Positions 1-9,462 of a stretch of DNA of 64,000 nt are shown here, piece by piece. Position numbers and translations under genes: made by a program. Origin of the DNA: Cytophagaceae bacterium ABcell3 (lineage in GTDB: Bacteria; Bacteroidota; Bacteroidia; Cytophagales; Cytophagaceae). The stretch's first letter is position 1, and each line of letters begins with the position of its first letter. The stretch lies in assembly GCA_030913385.1 (NCBI GenBank), contig CP133159.1, positions 4,319,001 through 4,383,000 of the forward strand, written 5' to 3'. The notes beneath the pieces are model-generated. The model was not told where the DNA came from and searched no databases. It worked only from the letters and a program-made list of their open reading frames with translations.

Positions 1-48
1 AAATATTATAAATAAATATTTCAGATAAAAAATAAAGTTGTTTTTTTA

Positions 49-1989
49 TCAAGATTTTTTAATTGTATCTGAAATTTCCTTTTTAAAAAAGGCTTTAAAT
101 TCATCTATACTAAAGCTCCCAATATCTCCCGTACCATGTTTTCTTACGGACACCTTTTTTTCTTCTCTTTCTTTTTCCCCAACGATCAACATATATGGGA
201 TCTTTTTCACTTCTGCATCCCTAATCTTTCTTCCTATTTTCTCGTCTCTATGGTCAATTATACCTCTTATATCAGATTCTTCCAAATCAAGATATACCTC
301 TTGAGCATAATCGGCATATTTCTCAGATATAGGCAACAAAGCAATTTGCTCAGGAGACAACCATAGAGGGAAGTTTCCTGCGCAGTGTTCAATAAGCACG
401 GCCACAAAACGCTCCAAAGAACCAAATGGCGCCCTATGAATCATTACCGGCCTGTGTTTTTGGTTGTCAGCCCCTATATATTCAAGCTTAAACCTTTCAG
501 GTAACTGGTAATCTACCTGAATTGTTCCGAGCTGCCATTCCCTACCCAACGCATCTTTGACCATAAAATCCAATTTTGGCCCATAAAAAGCAGCTTCGCC
601 GGTTTCCGTAACGGTTTTTAAATCCTTCTCCTCAGCGGCTTCTATAATAGCTTGTTCAGCTTTGTCCCACTGCTCATCACCACCGATATATTTAGATGTA
701 TTTTCTGGGTCACGCAGTGAAACCTGTGCCTTATAGTTTTCAAAACCCAATGTATTGAAAACATATAGAACCAAGTCTATAACCTTCAAAAACTCTTCTT
801 TTACCTGATCCGGACGGCAGAAGATATGTGCATCGTCTTGGGTAAACCCTCTTACCCGGGTCAAACCGTGCAACTCGCCGCTTTGCTCATATCTGTAAAC
901 AGTTCCAAACTCAGCATATCTGATCGGCAGATCTTTATATGAGCGTGGTTTGGTTTTATAAATCTCACAGTGATGGGGACAATTCATTGGCTTTAACAAA
1001 AACTCCTCACCTTCATGAGGCGTTTTTATAGGCTGAAATGAATCTTCTCCATATTTCTCATAGTGGCCAGAAGTAACATAAAGCTCTTTCTGCCCAATAT
1101 GTGGAGATACCACTGGCGAATAACCTGCTTTTACCTGGGCTTTTTTCAAAAAGCTTTCCAGGCGTTCCCGCAGCATAGCCCCCTTAGGCAACCATAAAGG
1201 AAGTCCCATGCCAACTTTTTCAGAGAAAGCAAATAGTTCAAGCTCCTTACCTAGCTTTCTATGGTCCCTTTTCTTTGCTTCTTCCAGCATTTCCAAATGC
1301 TGTGAAAGCCCCTTTTGCTTAGGGAAGGAAACTCCATATATCCTTGTAAGCTGTTTCCGGCTTTCATCGCCACGCCAATAGGCTCCGGCAACATTCATAA
1401 GCTTTACAGCTTTAATAAACCCGGTATTGGGTATATGTGGCCCCCGGCAAAGGTCAGTAAAACCTCCTTGCTTATAAAAGGTAATGGTTCCATCTTCTAA
1501 ACCTTCAAGAAGGTCAAGCTTGTACTCATCCCCTTTTTCTTCAAAGTATTGAATGGCGTCTTTTTTGGAGATTTCCTCCCGCACATATTCATTCTTCTGC
1601 CTAGCAAGCTCAAGCATTTTATCCTCCACAGCCTTGAACTCGTCTTGAGAAAAGACTTTATCCCCAAAATCTACATCATAGTAAAAACCATTATCAATAG
1701 GAGGTCCTATACCGAATTTAACTCCAGGGTAAAGCGCTTCCAGGGCCTCCGCCAGCAAGTGAGCAGACGAATGCCAGAATGTAGACTTCCCTTCAGGATC
1801 ATTCCATGTCAGCAACTGTACATTGGCATCTTGCTGAATCGGGGTATCGGCATCTACCACTGTCCCATTCACCTTCGCTGATAATACATTTCTCGCTAGT
1901 CCCTCGCTAATACTACGAGCAATATCCATGGGGGTAGTCCCCTGTTCATATTCTCTGACACTTCCGTCAGGTAATGTGATCCTGATCAT
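49..1989 (-). CDS. thrS: Threonyl-tRNA synthetase
   Basis: Charges tRNA-Thr with threonine in the cytoplasm and edits misacylated serine. The 646 residues show the usual order: a TGS domain (about 1-60), an editing domain with HSSAH, a class II catalytic core with zinc-site motif [10 protein letters not shown], motif 2 around [15 protein letters not shown] and motif 3 [11 protein letters not shown], then a C-terminal anticodon-binding domain (from about 545). Length is normal for bacterial ThrRS and the ATG start gives the standard N-terminus MIRITLPDG. It lies 15 bp after the TPR gene and is probably the last visible gene of the his operon. Nothing looks damaged. Identification is very secure. 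Confidence 0.98.
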   Translation of the reverse strand: MIRITLPDGSVREYEQGTTPMDIARSISEGLARNVLSAKVNGTVVDADTPIQQDANVQLLTWNDPEGKSTFWHSSAHLLAEALEALYPGVKFGIGPPIDNGFYYDVDFGDKVFSQDEFKAVEDKMLELARQKNEYVREEISKKDAIQYFEEKGDEYKLDLLEGLEDGTITFYKQGGFTDLCRGPHIPNTGFIKAVKLMNVAGAYWRGDESRKQLTRIYGVSFPKQKGLSQHLEMLEEAKKRDHRKLGKELELFAFSEKVGMGLPLWLPKGAMLRERLESFLKKAQVKAGYSPVVSPHIGQKELYVTSGHYEKYGEDSFQPIKTPHEGEEFLLKPMNCPHHCEIYKTKPRSYKDLPIRYAEFGTVYRYEQSGELHGLTRVRGFTQDDAHIFCRPDQVKEEFLKVIDLVLYVFNTLGFENYKAQVSLRDPENTSKYIGGDEQWDKAEQAIIEAAEEKDLKTVTETGEAAFYGPKLDFMVKDALGREWQLGTIQVDYQLPERFKLEYIGADNQKHRPVMIHRAPFGSLERFVAVLIEHCAGNFPLWLSPEQIALLPISEKYADYAQEVYLDLEESDIRGIIDHRDEKIGRKIRDAEVKKIPYMLIVGEKEREEKKVSVRKHGTGDIGSFSIDEFKAFFKKEISDTIKKS

Positions 1990-2004
1990 TATTAAATAAA
2001 AAAT

Positions 2005-3429
2005 TTATTTTCTTCTAAACAATCCTTTTCTCTTTTTCTCTTTGCCCTCGTCCTCATCACTTTCATCCTCATCGTCAGCAACTTCTTCTTTCTTATCGTC
2101 TTTTTCTTTTTTGTCGGCCTTACCTGTCTTTTCGTCCTGTTTTTCCTGATCTTCAGTAACATCCTGTTCAGAAGCTGGCGCTTTAGGTGCAGCTTTTAAA
2201 GAGTCCTTCTTCACTGGCGCTTTACCAGCGGTATCCTTCCCAGATTCCTGCTCTTTCTTTACCTCCGGCTGCAAAGGTACTTCTTTTTTCTTATCTCCGG
2301 CTTCTACAGGTGCTTTTTCTGAACTAGGCGCCGGTAATGTTGTACTAGTTGCCTTTTTTGGCTTTTCATCTTCTTCAAGGCTAACCTGTTTTTCAACAGG
2401 TGCCAGATCAGGGAAGCGATTGTAGATACGGTTTAAAGAAAGCTGGGCGGCCGTATCTTCTGGGTTTACAGATAAAATTCTTTTATAAAGTTTAATTGCT
2501 TCTTCATTTTGCACCTCCCTTTCATAAACCCGCGCAAGCATCAAGTTGATATCGGCCAAAGCGGTATCCTGCTCAAGCACTTTTTCTAAATAGATCTTAG
2601 ACCCTGCCAAATTACCGGATTTAAAATAATACTCTCCCAGTTTTCTATTGGCGGGCATATAATCTGGGTTAAATTTCAAAGAAGACTGGAATGCATACAA
2701 AGCACTCTCTTTAAATCCACTTTTAGACAACACCTGCCCTTTGGCAAAAAGTAAACTCGGGTCTTCCGGGTGGTAGTTCTGGCCTGCAATTACAAAGATC
2801 ATGGCCGAGTCGCTCTTGCCTGCATGGTTGTATGTCCGGGCAAGTTGGCGCACCACACCTTTATTGCTAGGGTCTTCGTTATACCCTTTCCGCAGGATAC
2901 GTAACCCCCGGGCAGTGTCTTTTGCCGCAATGGCTGTCATTCCCTTGATCAGGTAAATATCAGAATGCTCAGGGGCCATCCTTGAAGCTTTAAACAAGTA
3001 TTGATCTGACTTAATGGTGTTACCCGTAAGGAGGGTAAGTTTTGCCAACAAAAACATGAGCTCCGCACGATTGTCTTTAATCCTTTCAGCATAAAAAGCA
3101 GATTCCAACGCCTCTGGATATTGACCTAGTTCTTCCAAACACTTGGCACGTAGAAACCATGCATCAAAACTCCTGTCATCTTTCTCAGATGCCTGTACGG
3201 CATCTTGCAGTGCTTTCTTTAGCATACCAGCTTCAAAAAGATACGCTCCCCTCCTAATCAAAAACTTGATATTGTTAGGGTTTTCAGACACTGCATTGTT
3301 CAATGCATGCAATATAGGATCAGAAGCAATCTTTTCAGGAGATTTTCTTTCATGCGTAGCCTGGTTTCCGCCACATGAGCATAAAACACTAAACAGGCCG
3401 ACAATTGCTATGCACCGGATTAAGTTCAT
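2005..3429 (-). CDS. TPR-repeat lipoprotein
   Basis: I start this at the ATG at 3429, which gives a 474-residue protein beginning MNLIRCIAIVGLFSVLCSC, a clean lipoprotein signal with the lipobox cysteine followed by GGN. The longer open frame would overlap hisH and hide this signal. The body is a series of about eight tetratricopeptide repeats (for example PNNIKFLIRRGAYLFEAGM and PDYMPANRKLGEYYFKSGN), so it is probably a periplasmic or outer-membrane scaffold for protein contacts. The last roughly 100 residues are Lys/Glu/Asp-rich and low in complexity. It sits between hisH and thrS with short gaps, so co-transcription is likely, but it has no evident role in histidine synthesis. Partner unknown. 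Confidence 0.85.
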   Translation of the reverse strand: MNLIRCIAIVGLFSVLCSCGGNQATHERKSPEKIASDPILHALNNAVSENPNNIKFLIRRGAYLFEAGMLKKALQDAVQASEKDDRSFDAWFLRAKCLEELGQYPEALESAFYAERIKDNRAELMFLLAKLTLLTGNTIKSDQYLFKASRMAPEHSDIYLIKGMTAIAAKDTARGLRILRKGYNEDPSNKGVVRQLARTYNHAGKSDSAMIFVIAGQNYHPEDPSLLFAKGQVLSKSGFKESALYAFQSSLKFNPDYMPANRKLGEYYFKSGNLAGSKIYLEKVLEQDTALADINLMLARVYEREVQNEEAIKLYKRILSVNPEDTAAQLSLNRIYNRFPDLAPVEKQVSLEEDEKPKKATSTTLPAPSSEKAPVEAGDKKKEVPLQPEVKKEQESGKDTAGKAPVKKDSLKAAPKAPASEQDVTEDQEKQDEKTGKADKKEKDDKKEEVADDEDESDEDEGKEKKRKGLFRRK

Positions 3430-3445
3430 CTTAATTTCTATATTA

Positions 3446-4027
3446 TTAAAGCTCAAGGAAGTTTTTGATAATAGTCTCTCCTTCCTTACCGCTCTTTTCT
3501 GGGTGAAATTGTGCTGCATAAAAATTATCTTTCTGCAAGGCGGCGCTAAAAGGTAAAATATACTCTGTCTTTGCAACAGTATACTCACTTAGCCCAGCGT
3601 AGTAGCTATGGACAAAGTAAACATAACCACCTTCGTCAATGCCTTTGAACAACTCCCCCTTTAGTCCTTGCAAAGCATTCCATCCCATGTGAGGCACTTT
3701 ATCCTCAGGGGGGAACACTTTTACATCTACGGGAAAAATACCCAAACAATCCACATCACCTTCTTCAGAGTGGCGGCACATCAACTGCAAGCCTAAGCAA
3801 ATACCCAAAAAAGGCTGTTTTAAGGCAGTCAATACTTTATCAAGCCCTTTAGCCCTTAGATGGTCTATCGCGGAGCTTGCCTGACCTACGCCAGGAAAGA
3901 TCACCTTGTCAGCCGAAAGGAGAAGTTCTTTATCGTCGGTAACAATAGGCTCTATACCTAAGCGGTTTAATGCAAACATTACAGACTGCAGGTTACCTGC
4001 ATTATATTTTACAATAGCTACTTTCAC
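3446..4027 (-). CDS. hisH: Imidazole glycerol phosphate synthase, glutaminase subunit HisH
   Basis: Class I glutamine amidotransferase that feeds ammonia to HisF in histidine synthesis. Its 193 residues are the usual length. The nucleophile motif GICLGLQLM and the distal FHPEKSG (His and Glu of the triad) are intact, and the N-terminus KVAIVKYNAGNLQSV is typical. The start is GTG at 4027. It lies 34 bp after hisB. The synthase partner hisF and hisA are not in the window, so the his genes are split or continue elsewhere. Confidence 0.96.
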   Translation of the reverse strand: MKVAIVKYNAGNLQSVMFALNRLGIEPIVTDDKELLLSADKVIFPGVGQASSAIDHLRAKGLDKVLTALKQPFLGICLGLQLMCRHSEEGDVDCLGIFPVDVKVFPPEDKVPHMGWNALQGLKGELFKGIDEGGYVYFVHSYYAGLSEYTVAKTEYILPFSAALQKDNFYAAQFHPEKSGKEGETIIKNFLEL

Positions 4028-4061
4028 TAATGCTTTCTTTACAAATTTTTCAACAAATACA

Positions 4062-5165
4062 TTATAATACCCCTTTGGTACTTGGAAGAATATGCGCCGT
4101 CGCTTTATCCTTTTTCAGAGCCATTTTTATAGACTTAGCCACTGCTTTAAAAATAGCCTCTATCTTATGGTGTTCATTATCCCCCTCTACCTTGATATTC
4201 AGATTACATTTGGCAGCATCAGAAAAAGACTTGAAAAAATGATAAAACATTTCAGTAGGCATATCCCCAATTTTTTCACGCTTAAATTCAGCTTCCCAAA
4301 CCAGCCAACTCCTACCTGAAAAATCTATAGCAGCTTGTGCCAAAGAGTCATCCATTGGTAACAAAAAGCCATACCTTTCAATTCCCCTTTTATCTCCAAT
4401 GGCCTGGGCAAAAGCATCACCCAAAGCAATAGCGGTATCTTCGATGGTATGGTGCTCGTCTATATGCAAATCACCCTCCACCTCTACCGTAAGATCGCAT
4501 AAGGAGTGCTTACCCAACTGGTCCAGCATATGGTCGAAAAAGCTAAGACCGGTTTTGATATTAGTTACACCAGTTCCGTCTAGGTTCAGGTTTATAAAAA
4601 TATCCGTTTCTTTGGTTTTCCTCCGCACCGTAGCGGTTCTTTTATTTCCACCTAAGAGAAAGTGGTAAATTTCGTTCCAGTCGAAAGTGGTCAAGGCTGC
4701 ATCATTATGGACATTTTCTCCAATATAAATAGCTTTGGTTCCAAGGTTTTTCGCTAATTGGATATCAGTGACACGATCACCGATCACAAAAGAGTTCTCA
4801 AGATCATAGTCACCGTTCATATACTCCTCCAACATACCTGTACGAGGTTTTCTGGTAGGCAGGTTCTCATGTTCAAAAGAACGGTCTATGTGGACTTTGT
4901 CAAACTTGACTCCTTCATTGGCCAGTGTCTTCATCATTTTGTCCTGAGCAGGCCAAAAGGTGTTTTCGGGAAAAGATTCTGTACCTAAGCCATCTTGATT
5001 GGTTACCATGACCAACATATAATCAAGTTCTGCCGCTATTTTGGCAAGATTGGTAATGGCGCCGGGCAGGAACTCCAGTTTTTCAAGAGAATCAACTTGT
5101 TTGTCCTCAACAGGTTCTACTATAATGGTTCCGTCCCTGTCTATAAATAATACTTTCTTTTTCAT
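4062..5165 (-). CDS. hisB: Bifunctional histidinol-phosphatase / imidazoleglycerol-phosphate dehydratase
   Basis: Catalyses two histidine-pathway steps. Residues 1 to about 165 form a HAD-type phosphatase with FIDRDGT (nucleophile and acid aspartates) and [12 protein letters not shown]. Residues about 175-367 form the IGP dehydratase with the metal-binding repeats [28 protein letters not shown] and DNEHHKIE. The fused form of 367 residues is the normal arrangement in Bacteroidota and Gammaproteobacteria. It begins one base after the hisC stop, so translational coupling is likely. Confidence 0.97.
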   Translation of the reverse strand: MKKKVLFIDRDGTIIVEPVEDKQVDSLEKLEFLPGAITNLAKIAAELDYMLVMVTNQDGLGTESFPENTFWPAQDKMMKTLANEGVKFDKVHIDRSFEHENLPTRKPRTGMLEEYMNGDYDLENSFVIGDRVTDIQLAKNLGTKAIYIGENVHNDAALTTFDWNEIYHFLLGGNKRTATVRRKTKETDIFINLNLDGTGVTNIKTGLSFFDHMLDQLGKHSLCDLTVEVEGDLHIDEHHTIEDTAIALGDAFAQAIGDKRGIERYGFLLPMDDSLAQAAIDFSGRSWLVWEAEFKREKIGDMPTEMFYHFFKSFSDAAKCNLNIKVEGDNEHHKIEAIFKAVAKSIKMALKKDKATAHILPSTKGVL

Positions 5166-5166
5166 T

Positions 5167-6213
5167 TTATTTGTACTCCTTGAGTGCCGAAATCAGTTTA
5201 TCATTTTCATCAGGTGTTCCTACGGTAATTCTCAAACACCCCTCACATAAAACAACAGAAGAGCGGTCACGGGTAATGATTTTTCTCTCAATAAGGAATT
5301 CATAAACCGCCTTACCGCCAGTAGTTTTGACTAACAAAAAATTTGCGTCCGATGGAAAGATTTTCACCACAACCGGCAAACCTTGCAAATTATCTTTGAG
5401 GCGTTCACGTTCCGTCAGGATCTGCTCTACCATCATCTCCTTGCTCAACACCTTCCTAAGCCCTTCCAGTGCAATGGATTGAGAAGCGCCATTAATATTA
5501 TAAGGAGGCTTAATTTTATTAAAAACACTTATAATTTCCTCAGAAGCATAAGCCATACCCAAGCGCAATGCTGCCATGCCCCAAGCTTTTGACAAGGTTT
5601 GTAAAATGACCAAATTGGGAAACTCTTTCAACCTTGGTACAAAACCTATATGCCGGGAGAAATCTATATATGCCTCATCTATAACCACAAGTCCGTTGAA
5701 CTTATTCAACACCTCTTCAATGTCTTTAACCTTTAAACTATTTCCTGTGGGATTATTAGGTGAGCAAATAAAAATGATTTTGGTATGTTCATCTGCAGCC
5801 TCAAGTACAGCCTCCGTTCTAATCTGAAAATCATCGGACAGCGGGACTTTTTTCACTTCCACATCATTAATGGCTGCGCTTACCTGGTACATTCCATAAG
5901 TTGGGGGCATGATAATAATGTTATCAATACCAGGCTTGCAAACCATCCTTATGATCAGATCTATAGGTTCATCACTACCATTTCCAAGAAATATATTTTT
6001 AACGTCTGCCCTTTTAATAGCGGCAATCACCTCTTTTAAAGGTCTTTGCAGGGGGTCTGGATAGCGGTGGTAAGGAGGGTCTGTCACTGATCCCAGCGAA
6101 TTTTCATTAGCATCAAGAAAAATGCCTTCTGAACCTTCATATTCATCTCTTGCAGAAGAATACGCTTCTGCCTTTCTAATATTATCTCTTAATAGTTTAT
6201 CGAGCGAAAACAA
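5167..6213 (-). CDS. hisC: Histidinol-phosphate aminotransferase
   Basis: PLP-dependent class II aminotransferase converting imidazole-acetol phosphate to histidinol phosphate. Length is 348 residues. It shows LDANENS near the N-terminus, [10 protein letters not shown], the SPNNPTGN loop, [10 protein letters not shown] and the PLP-lysine motif [17 protein letters not shown] keep the TTG start at 6213 because MFSLDKLLR matches family N-termini, no in-frame ATG lies nearby, and a perfect AGGAGG lies five bases upstream (6219-6224 on this strand). It is the first gene of the visible operon and is divergent from the ACT-domain gene at 6377. Confidence 0.96.
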   Translation of the reverse strand: MFSLDKLLRDNIRKAEAYSSARDEYEGSEGIFLDANENSLGSVTDPPYHRYPDPLQRPLKEVIAAIKRADVKNIFLGNGSDEPIDLIIRMVCKPGIDNIIIMPPTYGMYQVSAAINDVEVKKVPLSDDFQIRTEAVLEAADEHTKIIFICSPNNPTGNSLKVKDIEEVLNKFNGLVVIDEAYIDFSRHIGFVPRLKEFPNLVILQTLSKAWGMAALRLGMAYASEEIISVFNKIKPPYNINGASQSIALEGLRKVLSKEMMVEQILTERERLKDNLQGLPVVVKIFPSDANFLLVKTTGGKAVYEFLIERKIITRDRSSVVLCEGCLRITVGTPDENDKLISALKEYK

Positions 6214-6218
6214 AATAA

Positions 6219-6224
6219 CCTCCT
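6219..6224 (-). promoter_or_regulatory. Strong Shine-Dalgarno of hisC
   Basis: AGGAGG on the minus strand, five bases before the TTG start of hisC. Such a full match is uncommon among the starts in this window, most of which have only A-rich leaders. It fixes the hisC start and may compensate for the weak codon. Confidence 0.75.
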
Positions 6225-6286
6225 ATATTTTATTGAAAATGCAAAATAAGGAAGTTTTTCATTAAAAAATTAATTACAGACCGAAT

Positions 6287-6319
6287 TTTGGGAGACAATT
6301 CTAAAAAAAACTATATTTG
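6287..6319 (+). promoter_or_regulatory. Bacteroidota-type promoter of the ACT-domain gene
   Basis: TTTG at 6287-6290, a 21-base spacer, and TATATTTG at 6312-6319. This fits the Bacteroidota -33 TTTG / -7 TAnnTTTG consensus exactly. Transcription would begin near 6326, about 50 bases before the ATG at 6377. Confidence 0.7.
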
Positions 6320-6376
6320 CCAACTAATAACAAGTGGTAGTTCGGCATCGTATTATAATTAAAGACAAAATCTGAA

Positions 6377-6610
6377 ATGAAGGAAAAATTCTCCTGGAAA
6401 ATAGAATGCGCTCATACACCTGAGACCATTGACAGAATCCTGTTACCCATCAGAAAAAGAGGGCTTACGCTCAATAGCTTTACATATAAGAAAGTAGATG
6501 ACAAAAAAGCAGAGTGTACTTTTGAGGTAGAAATAGAGCCTACGGAGACAGAAAGGATACACCTAAACCTGCTCAGAATTTATGATATAGATTGTGTTAC
6601 AAAACTGTAG
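6377..6610 (+). CDS. Stand-alone ACT-domain protein
   Basis: A 77-residue protein whose order of predicted strands and helices, and phrases such as RKRGLTLNSF and HLNLLRIYDIDCVTKL, resemble the single ACT domain of IlvM/IlvN, the small regulatory subunits of acetohydroxyacid synthase. There is room for one ACT domain and nothing else. No catalytic subunit gene is adjacent. It is divergent from hisC and has its own consensus promoter. It may be a remote regulatory subunit or an amino-acid sensor; both are inference. ilvC lies about 9 kb away. Confidence 0.65.
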   Translation: MKEKFSWKIECAHTPETIDRILLPIRKRGLTLNSFTYKKVDDKKAECTFEVEIEPTETERIHLNLLRIYDIDCVTKL

Positions 6611-6739
6611 TATCTACAGAAATACCTTAAAATGTGCTTTTTGAAGGTAAGCTTATTGCTTGAGCCTATAAGTTGCTATACCTATTTTTTTCACTTTTTT
6701 ACCTTTTAATTAATCATCATTAACCTCCTCCACCCGAAT

Positions 6740-6943
6740 TTTAACAGATTCCTCGTTCCTCGGAATGACAGGTTATCATTAAGGTTATAATTAGCAGAAA
6801 ACCAAAACTTAACCGTCATTGCGAGGCATAAGGTAGTGGTCGGTAAAGTTCTTTGTCTGAAACTTTAAGCCTTTAGTTTCTTATAAAAAAAATGCCGCGG
6901 CAATCTGTTTGCTGTGAGCTGTGTTGGTTGATTGTTGGTGGGG
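6740..6943 (+). repeat. Diverged partial copy of the 348-bp repeat
   Basis: This stretch carries degenerate versions of segments found in the two full copies that follow: the ggaatgacaggtta box, the taattagcagaaaa box, the cttaaccgtcattgcgaggc box and the tgccgcggcaatctg box. It is the oldest-looking member of the array. No credible gene lies in 6611-8133. Confidence 0.75.
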
Positions 6944-7291
6944 TATGATACTAGACCTGAGATGAAAGTACCCTCTGCACTTAACACTCCTCCTTGTCAT
7001 CCTGACGAAGGAAGGATCTGTTGGAGTAAAAGTATGAGTGCCTTTATCTACTCTTATTACAATGGTAGGTGCCAAAGTCTGGCAGATTCCTCTCCGATAG
7101 CTATCGGGACGGAATGACAGGTTACTAATAAGGCTGTAATTAGCAGAAAAACAGAACTTAACCGTCATTGCGAGGCGCAAGATATGGGTTGTTAAAGCTA
7201 TAGGATTAAAGCTTACAGTCTTATGTTTCTTATGAAACAATGCCGCGGCAATCTGGTGGCCGTTAGCTGTGTTGGTTGATTATTGGTGGGG
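6944..7291 (+). repeat. 348-bp tandem repeat, copy 1
   Basis: The unit begins tatgatactagacctgagat and recurs with a period of exactly 348 bp (6944, 7292, 7640). It includes segments typical of Bacteroidota intergenic repeats, such as cgtcattgcgaggcgcaag and gatagctatcggga (an 8-base palindrome with flanks). Open frames seen here on the minus strand are by-products of the repeat and are duplicated with it. Confidence 0.9.
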
Positions 7292-7639
7292 TATGATACT
7301 AGACCTGAGATGAAAGTACCCTCTGCACTTAACACCCCTTCTTGTCATCCTGACGAAGGAAGGATCTGTTGGAGTAAAAGTATGAGTGCCTTTATCTACT
7401 CTTATTACAATGGTAGGTGCCAAAGTCTGGCAGATTCCTCTCCGATAGCTATCGGGACGGAATGACAGGTTACTAATAAGGCTGTAATTAGCAGAAAAGC
7501 AAAACTTAACCGTCATTGCGAGGCGCAAGATATGGGTTGTTAAAGCTATAGGATTAAAGCTTACAGTCTTATGTTTCTTATGAAACAATGCCGCGGCAAT
7601 CTGGTGGCCGTTAGCTGTGTTGGTTGATTATTGGTGGGG
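7292..7639 (+). repeat. 348-bp tandem repeat, copy 2
   Basis: Nearly identical to copy 1, with only a few substitutions visible. A third start follows at 7640 but diverges after about 15 bases into another common repeat segment, agattgcttcgtcgtgcctc, at about 7662. The near identity of copies 1 and 2 implies recent tandem duplication. Confidence 0.9.
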
Positions 7640-7820
7640 TATGATAGTAGACCTGACGATTAGATTGCTTCGTCGTGCCTCCTCGCAATGACGTGGTGGG
7701 GAGTTGTAATAGTGGGTGTATATACCAGACCTGACGGCGTATGAGGGAGAGGTAGAAGGCATATTTAGGACAGGCTTTTTGGTGAAATCAATCCAAAAGT
7801 AACTGTTACCGGTAGCATTG

Positions 7821-7844
7821 CTTGTTGGTGAAAACACCAACAAG
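7821..7844. repeat. Perfect hairpin, first copy
   Basis: Ten-base arms cttgttggtg and caccaacaag around an aaaa loop. The same 24 bases recur at 7885-7908, within longer similarity that includes gagaaggcatatttggaaca. No T-run follows, so it is unlikely to be a simple terminator. Confidence 0.85.
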
Positions 7845-7884
7845 AGGGAAGGTGAATATCGGGAGAAGGCATATTTGGAACAGG

Positions 7885-7908
7885 CTTGTTGGTGAAAACA
7901 CCAACAAG
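7885..7908. repeat. Perfect hairpin, second copy
   Basis: Identical to the hairpin at 7821-7844. The flanks agagggagg and gagaaggcatattt are also shared, and a related flank without the hairpin lies near 7750-7775, so the unit is a short repeated module of about 65 bp. Confidence 0.85.
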
Positions 7909-8133
7909 AGGGAGGTTATTATTTTTTTACAAGGGAATTTGACAAAAATATATGTCGCAATAAGCAAGTTAGCATCCAACCTCGTCCCCTCCCAACAAAA
8001 TGACAGGGAAAAAAGCCATAAGTTAGACCACATATATGTCAGACCAAAATTTTAAAAAAAATAACATAACCTTACATACCCTTTTCACGTTAAATGAGCT
8101 AAAACATAGTTACACCAGCTTATAACTTGAAAA

Positions 8134-8328
8134 ATGCTTGAATACACAAAAACGATTCTCAAAAAAGTAAGCTTTGACAAATTTTTGTTTGAAAAAGAAC
8201 TCAAAAAAGCCACGGGGCATGTATCAGTAGAAGAGTTCGAACAACTGATGAAGTGGTGCGAAAAACAATATGGGCATCTATATCCGGATGTTTTCGAAAA
8301 GTATTTGACTGTAGAAAAAAGTAAATAA
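8134..8328 (+). CDS. Small conserved-looking hypothetical protein
   Basis: A 64-residue protein, MLEYTKTILKKVSF..., predicted mostly helical with mixed charge and no signal peptide. I do not recognise a named family. Support for a real gene comes from the strong terminator nine bases after its stop, the ATG start and ordinary codon use. Probably cytoplasmic. Confidence 0.7.
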   Translation: MLEYTKTILKKVSFDKFLFEKELKKATGHVSVEEFEQLMKWCEKQYGHLYPDVFEKYLTVEKSK

Positions 8329-8336
8329 GAATTGTA

Positions 8337-8364
8337 AAAGGGCTAAATATATTAGCCCTTTTTA
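8337..8364 (+). terminator. Terminator of the 64-residue gene
   Basis: Ten-base perfect stem aaagggctaa / ttagcccttt with loop atata, followed by more T. It lies just after the stop at 8328. Confidence 0.85.
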
Positions 8365-8587
8365 AATTAGATAGAAAAACATCTCGAAAATTAAGCTTTC
8401 AACTAACTTTTCCGTCTTCACACCCCCTACTCTACCCTTTTTTGTTCAAAGACCATCCTACTCCATGCTTACCTAAAGCACTATAGAGCAACTTATAACA
8501 TAAAAAAATATGAACTAAAAGTGCTTTATATCTCTACTTTTTTCATATTTTACCGTATTAAGCTATCAGAACCAAAAGCAAAAAGGT

Positions 8588-9400
8588 ATGAACACTTCAA
8601 TATGGTTATTGGCAGGAGCTCAGGTCTTCAGTATTTGGGTTAGCGTTTTTTCTTATAGAAAAAAATCCGTTTCGACCAGCGGATTTACCGCCATGTTGCT
8701 AATCAGTGCTTTGTTTATCTGGACTGAACAGCTTTCTCTGCTAACAATAGTTTTTTTAATGTTCGCCTCCTCTTCTTTACTTTCAAAGTTTAAAAAATCC
8801 GAAAAGCAGCACCTCAAAACGGTTGTGGAAAAACACGGTGCTAGAGATTATATTCAAGCGTTAGCAAATCTTGGCACTGCCACCGGACTGATAGTATTAA
8901 ACTACTTTTTCCCCAACGACTTGATGGTAGTTGCAGCCATTGGAAGCATAGCAGCAGCAAACGCCGATTCTTGGGCCTCAGAAACTGGAAGCCTTAGCAC
9001 ATCCAAACCTGTATTGATTACTACATTTAAACCTATTCCCAAAGGCTTATCAGGAGGAATTACGCTGACAGGTACTTTAGGTGGCATTGCTGGGGCTTGG
9101 TTTATTGTTTTCTCATCTATTCTCATTCTGCCTTTAGCCTCATCGTATTCAGGAAATTTAAACACTATGGCTATTGCTGTTTTTCTAGCAGGTGTTTTCG
9201 GATTATTCCTTGATTCTTGGTTAGGCGCAATTTGTCAAGCATTGTATAAGAACAAGGACACTTATTCATTTACAGAAAACCCCACTGGAAATACTTCTCT
9301 TGTAAAAGGTGTTGTTTGGATTAACAATGACTTGATCAATTTTATCTCAACAGTATCCGGAGCCGTAGTGGCAGGAAGCATTTACTATAGTTTGGTCTGA
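8588..9400 (+). CDS. DUF92 family membrane protein
   Basis: Integral membrane protein of 270 residues with about six to seven hydrophobic segments. The conserved block AAANADSWASETGSLS and the following KPIPKGLSGGITLTGT and GLFLDSWLGAICQALY mark the DUF92 (TMEM19-like) family. Plant relatives include VTE6 phytyl-phosphate kinase, so a CTP-dependent polyprenyl-phosphate kinase role is possible but unproven here. The ATG at 8588 follows an A-rich leader. The preceding 8365-8587 shows nothing I can identify. Confidence 0.85.
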   Translation: MNTSIWLLAGAQVFSIWVSVFSYRKKSVSTSGFTAMLLISALFIWTEQLSLLTIVFLMFASSSLLSKFKKSEKQHLKTVVEKHGARDYIQALANLGTATGLIVLNYFFPNDLMVVAAIGSIAAANADSWASETGSLSTSKPVLITTFKPIPKGLSGGITLTGTLGGIAGAWFIVFSSILILPLASSYSGNLNTMAIAVFLAGVFGLFLDSWLGAICQALYKNKDTYSFTENPTGNTSLVKGVVWINNDLINFISTVSGAVVAGSIYYSLV

Positions 9401-9462
9401 AAGTAATACAACTATTGTATTTTAACCTTCTCTTTATACAAGTTTTTGAGTAATTTACGCTT

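Noticed and set aside
6881-7588. Minus-strand frames of 119 and 102 codons that look like duplicated genes
   Set aside because: They are copies of the 348-bp non-coding tandem repeat; the frame ends differ and the sequence is made of known intergenic repeat blocks.
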